This document shows positions 17,599 through 25,102 of a stretch of DNA of 32,628 nt, one piece after another. Below the pieces are notes generated by a model that worked only from the letters and a program-made list of their open reading frames with translations, was not told the origin of the DNA and did no database searches. The position numbers and the translations under genes are program-made. Numbering within the stretch: the stretch's first letter is position 1; every line of letters starts with the position of its first letter. Origin of the DNA: MED-G78 sp964343355 (lineage in GTDB: Bacteria > Pseudomonadota > Gammaproteobacteria > Magnimaribacterales > D2472); contig CAYFJC010000009.1 of the NCBI GenBank assembly GCA_964343355.1, forward strand, positions 1-32,628, given 5' to 3'.

Positions 17599-18594
17599 TT
17601 GTTAGATCTAAATACAATTTCAAACTATATTGATAAAAACAAAGCTGTATATGTTGCCTTTAGTGGTGGAATAGATTCAGTAGCACTACTTTATGCATGC
17701 TCATTATTAAAAAAAGATGGAAGATTAAATGAGCTTAGGGCAATTCATGTAAATCATAATTTATCTATTAATGCAAAGTTGTGGGAAGAACATTGTATTA
17801 ATATTTGTAAAAAATTAGATATAGAATTAATCATTCATAATATTTTTATTGAAACTCATAAAGACGGATTAGAATCTGCTGCTAGAAAGGGAAGATATGA
17901 TGTATTTAATAAAATAGTTAAACATAATGAACAATTACTATTAGGACATCATGCTGATGATGTAGCTGAAACATTATTATTTAGACTGTTTAGAGGTACT
18001 GGTATTGATGGCCTTCAAGGCCCTAAACCTAGAAGAAAAATAGGCGAAGGCACATTGATTAGACCTTTATTAAAATTTTCAAAAAAAGAATTATTAGATT
18101 TTATTACAACTAACGCAATTGACTATATTGAAGATGAATCTAACGAGGAATCGAATCAAGATAGGAATTATATAAGAAATAAAATTATGCCTTTAATACA
18201 TGAAAGATGGCAAAATTCTGAAAAAAGAATTCAACTCACTTCTGAGCTTATTCAAGAGAAACTAGAAATATTCAATTCACTATTTATTGAAAAATATGCA
18301 ACAATTTTAGTTAATAACCAAATCCCTCTAATAGAATTAAAAAAGTTAAAAGAAAATGAAGCTAAGGAATTATTTAGGTATGCGATTAATCTAAATAATA
18401 TTGCCATGCCTAGTAAAAAAGTACTGGATGAAATAATGAAAACTTTCTACAAATCAAATCCTTCAAAATCATCTATCGTTAAATGGTCTAGATCAGATAA
18501 AGAGCAAAAGGGTGGGCTTATATGTTTTGAGCTAGATTTTATTGAAATAAATGGCATTGAATACTCTGGCATGATTAAAATTTGCCAAAGTTAA
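17599..18594 (+). CDS. tilS: tRNA(Ile)-lysidine synthase
   Basis: TilS converts cytidine 34 of the CAU-anticodon tRNA-Ile to lysidine, switching it from Met to Ile identity. The PP-loop ATP pyrophosphatase motif is YVAFSGGIDSVALLY (SGGIDS at about residues 23-28). GHHADDVAETLLFRLFRGTG and a DESNEESNQDRNYIRNKIMP block follow, as in the family. The 331 residues are about 100 fewer than E. coli (432), which suggests the C-terminal tRNA-binding domain is reduced or absent, as in short TilS of some other bacteria. The start is TTG 2 bp after accA. The last codons contain the -35 box of the promoter of the next gene. Confidence 0.94.
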   Translation: MLDLNTISNYIDKNKAVYVAFSGGIDSVALLYACSLLKKDGRLNELRAIHVNHNLSINAKLWEEHCINICKKLDIELIIHNIFIETHKDGLESAARKGRYDVFNKIVKHNEQLLLGHHADDVAETLLFRLFRGTGIDGLQGPKPRRKIGEGTLIRPLLKFSKKELLDFITTNAIDYIEDESNEESNQDRNYIRNKIMPLIHERWQNSEKRIQLTSELIQEKLEIFNSLFIEKYATILVNNQIPLIELKKLKENEAKELFRYAINLNNIAMPSKKVLDEIMKTFYKSNPSKSSIVKWSRSDKEQKGGLICFELDFIEINGIEYSGMIKICQS

Positions 18595-18609
18595 GCAATT
18601 ACATATAAT
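18582..18609 (+). promoter_or_regulatory. Strong candidate sigma-70 promoter
   Basis: TTGCCA (18582-18587, inside the tilS 3' end) and a perfect TATAAT (18604-18609) are separated by 16 bp. Predicted transcription starts near 18616, leaving a leader of about 18 bases with the Shine-Dalgarno AGGAAAG (18624-18630) before the ATG at 18634. It is the best promoter match I saw in the window. Confidence 0.7.
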
Positions 18610-18633
18610 AATTTTACAAATTTAGGAAAGATT

Positions 18634-19407
18634 ATGAACTTTGAAACAATTATATTAAAAAAAGTAAATCGTATAGGTGTAATTACTCTGAATAGACCAA
18701 AAGTTCTAAATGCTTTTAATGAGCAGCTTATTTGGGATCTTCAAGAAGCCACTAAAAATCTTAGAGAAGATGATGACATTAGAGTTGTAGTAATCACTGG
18801 AGCAGGTAAAGGCTTTACTGCTGGAGCAGATTTAACCGCATCAGAGTCAACATGGACTAGCACAAAAGACTCTCTTAATAGAGGTTTTTTACCAACCTTT
18901 AAAAATATAATGGAGATGCCAAAACCAGTGATTGGTGCCATTAATGGTCCTGCTGCTGGTATAGGAGCAGCTATAGCGATGGCATGTGACTTAAGAATTA
19001 TGTCTGAAAATGCTTATATATTATCTGTATTTAGCAATATTGCCATAGTTCCTGATGGAGGTCTTTCATGGCTCCTAACAAGATATATGGGTTATACAAA
19101 AGCTTTTGAATATGCAATTGAAGCTAAGAAAATAACAGCAGATGAATGTATTAATTTTGGAATTGCTAATAAGAAAGTTTCATTAGAAGATTTAGAATCA
19201 GAAACAATGGCTTGGGCAGAGAAACTTGCCAAGAGAGCACCTCAATCTTTATCAAATACAAAAATGATTATGAGAAATGCACTAGAAAAAACATATTTAG
19301 AAACTTATGCCGAAGAGGCTGAAATTCAAAATAAAATTTTTGGTAATGATCAAAATAAAGAGGCTATAAAAGCTTTTTTTGAAAAAAGAGAACCCAACTT
19401 TGACTAG
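18634..19407 (+). CDS. Enoyl-CoA hydratase/isomerase family protein, PaaG-like
   Basis: This 257-residue crotonase-fold protein acts on an acyl-CoA thioester. The oxyanion-hole segments are present: GAGKGFTAGADL (residues 56-67) and INGPAAGIGAAIAMACDLRI (103-122). The two catalytic glutamates of classical hydratase look replaced, by A113 and by a non-acidic residue near F133. D141 in VPDGGLSWLL resembles the aspartate of PaaG-type ring-epoxide/alkene isomerases. A double-bond isomerase is therefore more likely than a plain hydratase, but the substrate cannot be told. It has its own promoter and ribosome-binding site and stands as a single transcription unit, ending 2 bp from the convergent leuA. 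Confidence 0.85.
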   Translation: MNFETIILKKVNRIGVITLNRPKVLNAFNEQLIWDLQEATKNLREDDDIRVVVITGAGKGFTAGADLTASESTWTSTKDSLNRGFLPTFKNIMEMPKPVIGAINGPAAGIGAAIAMACDLRIMSENAYILSVFSNIAIVPDGGLSWLLTRYMGYTKAFEYAIEAKKITADECINFGIANKKVSLEDLESETMAWAEKLAKRAPQSLSNTKMIMRNALEKTYLETYAEEAEIQNKIFGNDQNKEAIKAFFEKREPNFD

Positions 19408-19409
19408 GC

Positions 19410-21062
19410 TTAAATTAATTTACTTAAGCCAACTATAATTGCTTCAAAAGAGGCTCTTGTTGTATTTGGATTAATTCCCACTCCCCAGCTTGTTTCCCCA
19501 TCTTTTTCTAATTCAATATATGCAGCAGCTCTTGCATCTGACCCAGATGATATAGCTGACTGATGATAATCAGAAACCTTTATTTGAATATTTAATTTTT
19601 TACATAAACCGTTTATAAATGCATCTATTGGACCGTTGCCTAATCCAGATATCACAAATTCTTTTGAATCTATTAACATTTTTAACTCTAATTGATTTAC
19701 ATCATTTTGGGTTGAAGAAAGATGACTTATGTATGAATAATTATTTTTTGCAACTAAAAAATGATTGTGAAAAATATCCCAAATCTGAGTGCTACTTATT
19801 TCTTTTCCTGATTCATCAGCTAACTTTTGTATTTTTTGACTCATACTAATCTGAAGTCTTCTAGGAAGTGATACGCCATGATCTTTTTCTAATAAGAAGG
19901 CAACTCCACCTTTTCCAGATTGAGAATTTATTCTCACAACTGCTTCATAACTTCTTCCTAAATCTGCTGGATCTATTGGTAAATAAGGAACTGCCCAAAT
20001 TGGATCATTGGAATCCTTCATAGCTTGAAAGCCTTTTTTAATTGCATCTTGATGAGAGCCAGAGAATGCAGTAAATACAAGATCTCCAGCATAAGGATGT
20101 CTTGGATGAACAGGTAGTTGGTTGCAATACTCAACTTCTCTCATTACAGAATTAATATTAGAAAAATCTAAATTCGGATCTATGCCCTGAGTAAGCATGT
20201 TGAGAGCAAGAGTAACAATATCAACATTACCAGTTCTTTCTCCATTTCCAAATAATGTACCCTCTACTCTGTCAGCACCCGCCATTAATCCAAATTCTGA
20301 AGCAGCAACAGCTGTTCCTCTGTCATTATGAGGATGAAGACTAAGACAAATACTTTCTCTATTTTTTAGATTGTTAGTCATCCACTCTATTTGGTCTCCA
20401 TATATATTTGGAGTGGACATCTCCACAGTAGCAGGCAAATTTATTATGATTTTATGATCAGATGCATCCTTAAGAATTTCAGTTACAGCATCACAAACTT
20501 CTGCTGCATAGGGTAATTCAGTTCCTGTAAAACTTTCGGGAGAATATTCAAAACTCCAATCAGTATTTGGATTTTTCTCTGCAAGCTCTTTAATTTTTAA
20601 AGCACCTTGAACAGCAATTTTTTTAATACCATCTTTATCCTGCTTAAATACTACTTTTCTTTGAAGAGCTGATGTTGAATTATAAAAATGAACAATTGCT
20701 TTTGGTATATCTTTGAGAGATTCAAAAGTTCTTTCAATTAACTCATCTCTGGCTTGCGTTAATACTTGAATATTTACATCTGTTGGAATTTTTTTTGATT
20801 CTATAAGATCTCTTACAAAATCAAAATCTGTTTGAGAGGCAGAAGGGAATCCAACTTCTATCTCTTTAAATCCCAACTTACATAAAAGAGAAAACATTCT
20901 ATCTTTTCTTTCTACGCCCATTGGCTCTATCAAGGCTTGATTACCATCTCTAAGATCAACTGAGCACCATATTGGAGATACATCTATTACTTTAGAGGGC
21001 CATTGCCTATCTTTTATATCAATAGCCTCAAATGGCTTATATTTATTGATTGGATTATCCAT
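19410..21062 (-). CDS. leuA: 2-isopropylmalate synthase, type 2
   Basis: LeuA condenses acetyl-CoA with 2-oxoisovalerate, the first committed step of leucine synthesis. The 550-residue length and N-terminus NKYKPFEAIDIKDRQWPSK match the type-2 subfamily (actinobacterial and yeast-like) rather than E. coli LeuA. The HMGL-like TIM barrel includes SVDLRDGNQALIEPMG (about residues 34-49) and the metal-binding histidines in LSLHPHNDRG. The C-terminal regulatory domain (about residues 430-550, with SGLGNGPIDAFI and GSDARAAAYIEL) normally binds leucine for feedback inhibition. No leuB, leuC or leuD and no leader peptide are in the window. It is divergent from holD with only 30 bp between the starts. 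Confidence 0.94.
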   Translation of the reverse strand: MDNPINKYKPFEAIDIKDRQWPSKVIDVSPIWCSVDLRDGNQALIEPMGVERKDRMFSLLCKLGFKEIEVGFPSASQTDFDFVRDLIESKKIPTDVNIQVLTQARDELIERTFESLKDIPKAIVHFYNSTSALQRKVVFKQDKDGIKKIAVQGALKIKELAEKNPNTDWSFEYSPESFTGTELPYAAEVCDAVTEILKDASDHKIIINLPATVEMSTPNIYGDQIEWMTNNLKNRESICLSLHPHNDRGTAVAASEFGLMAGADRVEGTLFGNGERTGNVDIVTLALNMLTQGIDPNLDFSNINSVMREVEYCNQLPVHPRHPYAGDLVFTAFSGSHQDAIKKGFQAMKDSNDPIWAVPYLPIDPADLGRSYEAVVRINSQSGKGGVAFLLEKDHGVSLPRRLQISMSQKIQKLADESGKEISSTQIWDIFHNHFLVAKNNYSYISHLSSTQNDVNQLELKMLIDSKEFVISGLGNGPIDAFINGLCKKLNIQIKVSDYHQSAISSGSDARAAAYIELEKDGETSWGVGINPNTTRASFEAIIVGLSKLI

Positions 21063-21068
21063 TATGCA

Positions 21069-21099
21069 ATTGTAAGTGTTAAAATTTTTTTTATGGCAA
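21069..21099 (-). promoter_or_regulatory. Weak candidate leuA promoter, possibly leaderless
   Basis: On the minus strand, TTGCCA (21099-21094) and TACAAT (21074-21069) are 19 bp apart, a long spacer. The expected start would fall on or next to the first base of the leuA ATG (21062). No Shine-Dalgarno sequence precedes leuA. The -35 lies inside the first codons of holD. Confidence 0.35.
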
Positions 21100-21533
21100 T
21101 TATTTCTTCTAAATCTTATTCAATCTTGTCAAAAATGGGTATTTCTTCGTATGAAAGAAGAAAAAATTTAGGCCAAAATATGCATAATGAGATTATTTTG
21201 CATAAAAGAGACAGTGTTTTAGCTATTCTCTCAAGCCCCCTCAAAGATTACCCTTTAGATGAACAAAGTTTATTCCTGTCAATAATGAAAACGATAACAT
21301 CAGAGAATCCAGTGATAGAAGAGTCAATAAATTCATATAACCCTTTAGAAAAAAATAAGCTAAGTGCATTGATTATAGCTAAATCAACCTCAGTTAAAGG
21401 CATTATTTCATTTGGTATTGCAGTAGATCTTGCAGATAGTTTTATTCAAGCACCATGTCTAAAAACTATTATTGATAATCCGGCAGCTAAAAAACCTCTA
21501 TGGGAAGATATTAAAAAAATATTTATTAACTAA
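21093..21533 (+). CDS. holD: DNA polymerase III psi subunit (HolD), divergent
   Basis: Psi links the clamp loader to chi and so to SSB in the gammaproteobacterial replisome. I recognise it by two short blocks that align with E. coli HolD. Near the N-terminus, LSKMGISSYERRKNLGQ corresponds to LQQLGITQWSLRRPGAL. At the C-terminus, QAPCLKTIIDNPAAKKPLWEDI corresponds in position and pattern to SPALTELRANPTARAALWQQI. The position just before rimI is the same as in E. coli. I chose the ATG at 21093 (146 residues against 137), because a start at 21003 would lie inside leuA and add 30 residues absent from the family. Overall identity is low. Confidence 0.75.
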   Translation: MAIISSKSYSILSKMGISSYERRKNLGQNMHNEIILHKRDSVLAILSSPLKDYPLDEQSLFLSIMKTITSENPVIEESINSYNPLEKNKLSALIIAKSTSVKGIISFGIAVDLADSFIQAPCLKTIIDNPAAKKPLWEDIKKIFIN

Positions 21534-21540
21534 AGTCTAT

Positions 21541-21975
21541 ATGCCTATTTCACTTATTAATAAAGAGCATCTTGATGCAATTCATGAAATAGACTTAAAG
21601 ACTAACCCATCTCCATGGTCATTTGAGAACCTAAAATCCTCTATCGAGGTTGGTCATCAGGGGCTGGTATCTTTAAAAGACAATACAGTGATTGGATTTG
21701 CTATGTATTCTGCAATACCGCCTGAATGTCATATTTTAAATATTGCTGTTGATACAAAATATCAAGGAGCAGGCGAAGGAGCTCTTTTGCTTAAGTATGT
21801 AATTAAGCAATCAAAAGCTATGAAAATTAAAACAATTTACTTAGAAGTAAGAATAAGCAATCAGAAAGCAATTAATTTCTACGAGAGCTTTGGATTTGCT
21901 AGAGACGCAATAAGAGATAAGTATTATCCAGGTAACCCAAGAGAAGATGCGTTATTAATGTCTGTCTCAATATAA
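21541..21975 (+). CDS. rimI: Ribosomal-protein-S18-alanine N-acetyltransferase
   Basis: RimI acetylates the N-terminal alanine of ribosomal protein S18. The GNAT fold is visible: LNIAVDTKYQGAGEGALLLK holds the acetyl-CoA pyrophosphate loop (QGAGEG, about residues 78-83), and LEVRISNQKAINFYESFGF contains the catalytic glutamate and tyrosine typical of RimI. The C-terminus IRDKYYPGNPREDALLMS is a close family match. The ATG at 21541 gives 144 residues (E. coli 148); an upstream ATG at 21472 would overlap holD deeply and is unlikely. It lies 7 bp after holD, and its stop abuts the stop of the convergent gpx gene. Confidence 0.92.
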   Translation: MPISLINKEHLDAIHEIDLKTNPSPWSFENLKSSIEVGHQGLVSLKDNTVIGFAMYSAIPPECHILNIAVDTKYQGAGEGALLLKYVIKQSKAMKIKTIYLEVRISNQKAINFYESFGFARDAIRDKYYPGNPREDALLMSVSI

Positions 21976-22455
21976 TTAAATTATTTCTTTTATAGCTGCC
22001 TCAATCGTCTCAGGAGTTGTTGTAGAGCCAAACCTATCTAAAATGGCACCATCTTTACCTATTAAAAATTTAGTGAAATTCCACTTAACATTTTTAGTTC
22101 CGAGAATTCCAGGATAACCTTTAGTTAGAATTTTAAATAAAGGGGATGCATCTTCTCCATTCACCTCAACCTTGTCAAAAAGTTTAAATGAGACACTAAA
22201 GTTATTATCACAGAAAGCAGCTATCTCTTCATTTGTTCCACTTTCCTGAGCTCCAAACTGATTACATGGAAATGCAAGAATTTCAAAATTTTGATCCCTA
22301 TATTTCTCATAAAGCTCTTGAAGTCCTTTATATTGAGGGGTGAAGCCGCATGCACTGGCCACATTAACAATTAATAAGGTCTTACCTTTGTAAGAATCCA
22401 TATTTACAGTCTCTAGATTAATATCTTTAACTTCTACATCATAAATTGTTATCAT
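21976..22455 (-). CDS. Glutathione peroxidase family thiol peroxidase
   Basis: This 159-residue protein reduces peroxides. The peroxidatic residue is a cysteine, C36 in NVASACGFTPQYKGLQ, not selenocysteine. The partners Q70 (FPCNQFGAQE) and W125 (VKWNFTKFLI) complete the catalytic site. C82 in FCDNNFSVSFKLFDK sits where the resolving cysteine of thioredoxin-dependent members such as BtuE is found, so thioredoxin may be the true reductant. There is no signal peptide, so it is cytoplasmic. A good ribosome-binding site (AAGGAAG) precedes the ATG on the minus strand. It is divergent from elaA and converges on rimI with no spacer. Confidence 0.93.
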   Translation of the reverse strand: MITIYDVEVKDINLETVNMDSYKGKTLLIVNVASACGFTPQYKGLQELYEKYRDQNFEILAFPCNQFGAQESGTNEEIAAFCDNNFSVSFKLFDKVEVNGEDASPLFKILTKGYPGILGTKNVKWNFTKFLIGKDGAILDRFGSTTTPETIEAAIKEII

Positions 22456-22607
22456 TTCTTCCTTTTATTGATTCAAACTTGAGCTATTTTATTTCATTAA
22501 GATTATGAATAATAGTAAGAAACAATAGTTATTATTATTAGGCTGCATCTAATATCCAATATTTTATTTTTATGTAAGTTAAAATAAACAAAAAAATTAT
22601 AATATAA
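22456..22607. promoter_or_regulatory. Divergent gpx/elaA intergenic region
   Basis: This 152-bp segment, the longest non-coding stretch of the window, lies between two divergent starts and is very AT-rich. On the plus strand TATAAT at 22598-22603 ends four bases before the elaA ATG, with no good -35 box. On the minus strand I see only weak TTGTTT- and TAAT-type boxes for gpx. I see no tRNA, hairpin or clear operator. Confidence 0.4.
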
Positions 22608-23066
22608 ATGGATATTAAATTTAAATGGAAGACATTTAACGAGCTTACAAATGATGAGTTATATGAGCTTCTTCATCTTAGACAAAAAGTATTTATTGTT
22701 GAACAAAATTGCCCTTATATTGATTCAGATTATGCTGATCAAAAAGCTTTTCATCTATTGGCTCTCAAAGATAATAAGCTCATTGGTTACTTGAGAGCAT
22801 TTAGTCCAGGAATAAAGTATTTAGAATCATCAATGGGAAGAATTATTACTGCTATTGATCATAGAAAAGAAGGAATAGGCAACAAGATAACATCTGAGGG
22901 AGTTTCCTTTTTATTGGAAAAATATCCAGGAAATAATATTGTTATTTCAGCGCAACATAGATTGCTAAATTTTTATCATAATCTTGGTTTTATGGAAAGG
23001 GGAGATGTATATCTAGAAGATGATATTGATCATATAGAAATGTGTCTAGACTGCTCCAAGAGATGA
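22608..23066 (+). CDS. elaA: GNAT family N-acetyltransferase ElaA
   Basis: ElaA is a widespread GNAT protein of unknown substrate. The N-terminal block LYELLHLRQKVFIVEQNCPYIDSDYADQKAFHLLA (about residues 18-52) is the ElaA signature, including the EQxCxYxDxD pattern. MGRIITAIDHRKEGIGNKI carries the acetyl-CoA loop. SAQHRLLNFYHNLGFMERGDVYLEDDIDHIEM is the typical C-terminal half. The 152 residues match E. coli ElaA (153). There is no Shine-Dalgarno sequence, and a TATAAT lies only four bases before the ATG, so the mRNA may be leaderless. The stop is 53 bp before the lipoprotein gene. Confidence 0.93.
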   Translation: MDIKFKWKTFNELTNDELYELLHLRQKVFIVEQNCPYIDSDYADQKAFHLLALKDNKLIGYLRAFSPGIKYLESSMGRIITAIDHRKEGIGNKITSEGVSFLLEKYPGNNIVISAQHRLLNFYHNLGFMERGDVYLEDDIDHIEMCLDCSKR

Positions 23067-23119
23067 TAGAATTACATCTTTATATTTGAACTTATTAACA
23101 AAAATAGAATCTAAATAAT

Positions 23120-25099
23120 ATGCTAAGAAAATACCTTTCAATCTCTTTACTTGGTTTCCTAATAGTCGGCTGTGGCGGTGGATCTGGAGTGACTCCAATA
23201 ACTGTTGAAGTTACTTTAGAATCAAGTGTCGAAACAGCTCAATATAACGAAACATATACAATTTCATGGGCTTCCAATGGAAGTCAATGTTATGCAAGTG
23301 GATCCTGGCGTGGTGAAAAAACTACATCAGGCACTGAAACTTTTACTGCAAAGACTAATGGTCCTGTCGGTTATGCAATAGAGTGCAGAAAGAATAATGT
23401 TTTTGCTCAAGCTCAAGCTGTGGTTACTTTAGAGAAAGATTTTTTTGATAGTTTAGATTTTAAGGACGAGGATGCGATTGAGATACTATCGATAGAGCAT
23501 TCAAGTGGAGCTCGTCATAAAGTATCTAGTCACTATGTTGGTGATTTTAATAATGATGGAGCTCAAGATACGCTTATTGCATATAGACTTGATGAGCCAA
23601 GTGATAGCGCTGAAGCTCTTCATCCTAGATTTTTTCAGGTTCTTGGTGGAGCTGAAATCATTACATCTGAACTAATTGTTGAAGGCTGCACCTCTGGTGA
23701 AATGATTGCAACTGGTGACTTTAATTTAGATGGAATTCAAGATTTAGTTACTCTTCCTACAAAAACTATTAAGACCATATCCGGCGAAGCAGTTGATTCT
23801 AATATGTGCTATTTTCAAGGATCTGAATCTGGATTAGATGTTACTAACTGGAATTCTTCAGATTATGTAGATAACTCAACCAGTATTGATCTTAATAATT
23901 TTGCAGTAACTTCTGTAGACCCTGTTGATATAAGTGGTGATGGTTTTGTTGATTTATTACTTTGGGCGAAAGAGGGTGATGGTTCTTCAGCAGGACTCCC
24001 TTTTTATATTATTGCTAATACAGCTACTAATCCGTTTGTTCAGTTAAGCACAGAATTTGCTGAGCTTGATCCATATCTCGCAAGCACTGGATGCGCGCAG
24101 GATTTAGAATTTTTATGCAGTTGGAAAAACTTTTACGGCACATCCCAGATATATTTTGATGTTGATAATGCAATTGATTTAGTGGGATCAGCTTGCGAAG
24201 ATGATCTTTCATCATGCACTTACACAAATTTTGTAGAAAGATATGAAGAGGGTAACGATTTTAAATGGTCTCTTTCTACCCCCGATGTTTTAACACCTTC
24301 AGTAAATTCAGGACAATCATATTCAAGAAAAATATCAATTGTAGATAATAATCAAGATGGCTACTACGACATTGTCTTGCTAGAAAATGACACGAAATTT
24401 TCAGTGTATGAAAGACAAGCTGAAGGAATGAGTGCCCAAGATAATGGAGACTTTCAAGAGCTACTATCCTCATCACTGAAATTTACTAATGATTGGATAA
24501 TACTGGATCTAGATTTAGATAATGACTTTGACCTTCTTGCTCCAATAGATTGTGTTCAAGAATCGTGTACGAGCAAAATGTTTAGTGCATATCAAAAATC
24601 TTCATACGATACCGATGTTGCGACTTCTGCTGGTGATATTACTTTTACAGCAGCTGAAGGGTCAGCAATTCTAACAGTTAATCAAACTGCTCATGGGGCT
24701 AAGTTCTCTCAATTGGTTACATATAGTGGTGCAGAAGGCTTAGGTGGAAACATCACAGCTGAAATCCTCAATGGACAATTCACAATTACTTCAACCCCTT
24801 CTGATGACACTTATACGATCGAGTCATCTGCAGCAGCTAGTGCTGATGATTTGGGTAACGGCGGTACGGTTGTAGTTGGAACTTACGTGGAAACAAGCTA
24901 CATATGGACTGAAGAGGATCTAACTTCGACAGTAAATTTTCTTGATAAGACTATTAATACTTTATGGCTAGATTCTAATGGAGATAACGACATTGATGCA
25001 ATCTCAGTAACTGAATCAAGAAGCGTTGTTGCTGGTACAGACATCCCTGTAAGCTCAACTTACAAATTCTATCATCATCAAAATGATTCTTTAAGATAA
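23120..25099 (+). CDS. Mosaic lipoprotein with Ig-like, FG-GAP-like and phage-tail-like modules
   Basis: Function unknown. The signal peptide ends in a lipobox (FLIVGC), so the mature protein of 642 residues would be lipidated at C18; glycine at +2 favours the outer membrane. Residues about 26-110 resemble a bacterial Ig-like repeat (SWASNGSQCYASGSW). From about 140 to 475, Asp/Asn-rich FG-GAP/VCBS-type turns recur (DFNNDGAQD, DFNLDGIQD, DISGDGFVD, DNNQDGYYD, DLDLDNDFD), suggesting a calcium-binding beta-propeller; another turn (DSNGDNDID) is near 618. Between them, about residues 503-592, lies a module with TAHGA, GGNITAEILN and GNGGTVVVGTY that resembles phage tail proteins. astA starts 3 bp downstream, so cotranscription is possible. 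Confidence 0.85.
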   Translation: MLRKYLSISLLGFLIVGCGGGSGVTPITVEVTLESSVETAQYNETYTISWASNGSQCYASGSWRGEKTTSGTETFTAKTNGPVGYAIECRKNNVFAQAQAVVTLEKDFFDSLDFKDEDAIEILSIEHSSGARHKVSSHYVGDFNNDGAQDTLIAYRLDEPSDSAEALHPRFFQVLGGAEIITSELIVEGCTSGEMIATGDFNLDGIQDLVTLPTKTIKTISGEAVDSNMCYFQGSESGLDVTNWNSSDYVDNSTSIDLNNFAVTSVDPVDISGDGFVDLLLWAKEGDGSSAGLPFYIIANTATNPFVQLSTEFAELDPYLASTGCAQDLEFLCSWKNFYGTSQIYFDVDNAIDLVGSACEDDLSSCTYTNFVERYEEGNDFKWSLSTPDVLTPSVNSGQSYSRKISIVDNNQDGYYDIVLLENDTKFSVYERQAEGMSAQDNGDFQELLSSSLKFTNDWIILDLDLDNDFDLLAPIDCVQESCTSKMFSAYQKSSYDTDVATSAGDITFTAAEGSAILTVNQTAHGAKFSQLVTYSGAEGLGGNITAEILNGQFTITSTPSDDTYTIESSAAASADDLGNGGTVVVGTYVETSYIWTEEDLTSTVNFLDKTINTLWLDSNGDNDIDAISVTESRSVVAGTDIPVSSTYKFYHHQNDSLR

Positions 25100-25102
25100 C
25101 TT

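Noticed and set aside
21003..21092. 30-residue N-terminal extension of HolD
   Set aside because: It would overlap the divergent leuA start, is very hydrophobic and has no counterpart in HolD; the ATG at 21093 fits the family's N-terminus.
21472..21540. Upstream ATG start for RimI
   Set aside because: It would overlap the conserved C-terminus of HolD by about 60 bases and add 23 residues not found in RimI; the ATG at 21541 gives the usual length.
22456..22607. Possible small RNA or riboswitch in the longest intergenic region
   Set aside because: I could find no stable stem, tRNA-like fold or known aptamer pattern; the region is simply AT-rich promoter-type DNA.
24620..24905. Prophage remnant at the lipoprotein locus
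   Set aside because: Only one protein segment looks phage-like; no integrase, terminase, attachment-site repeat or tRNA lies nearby, so domain capture is a better description than a prophage.
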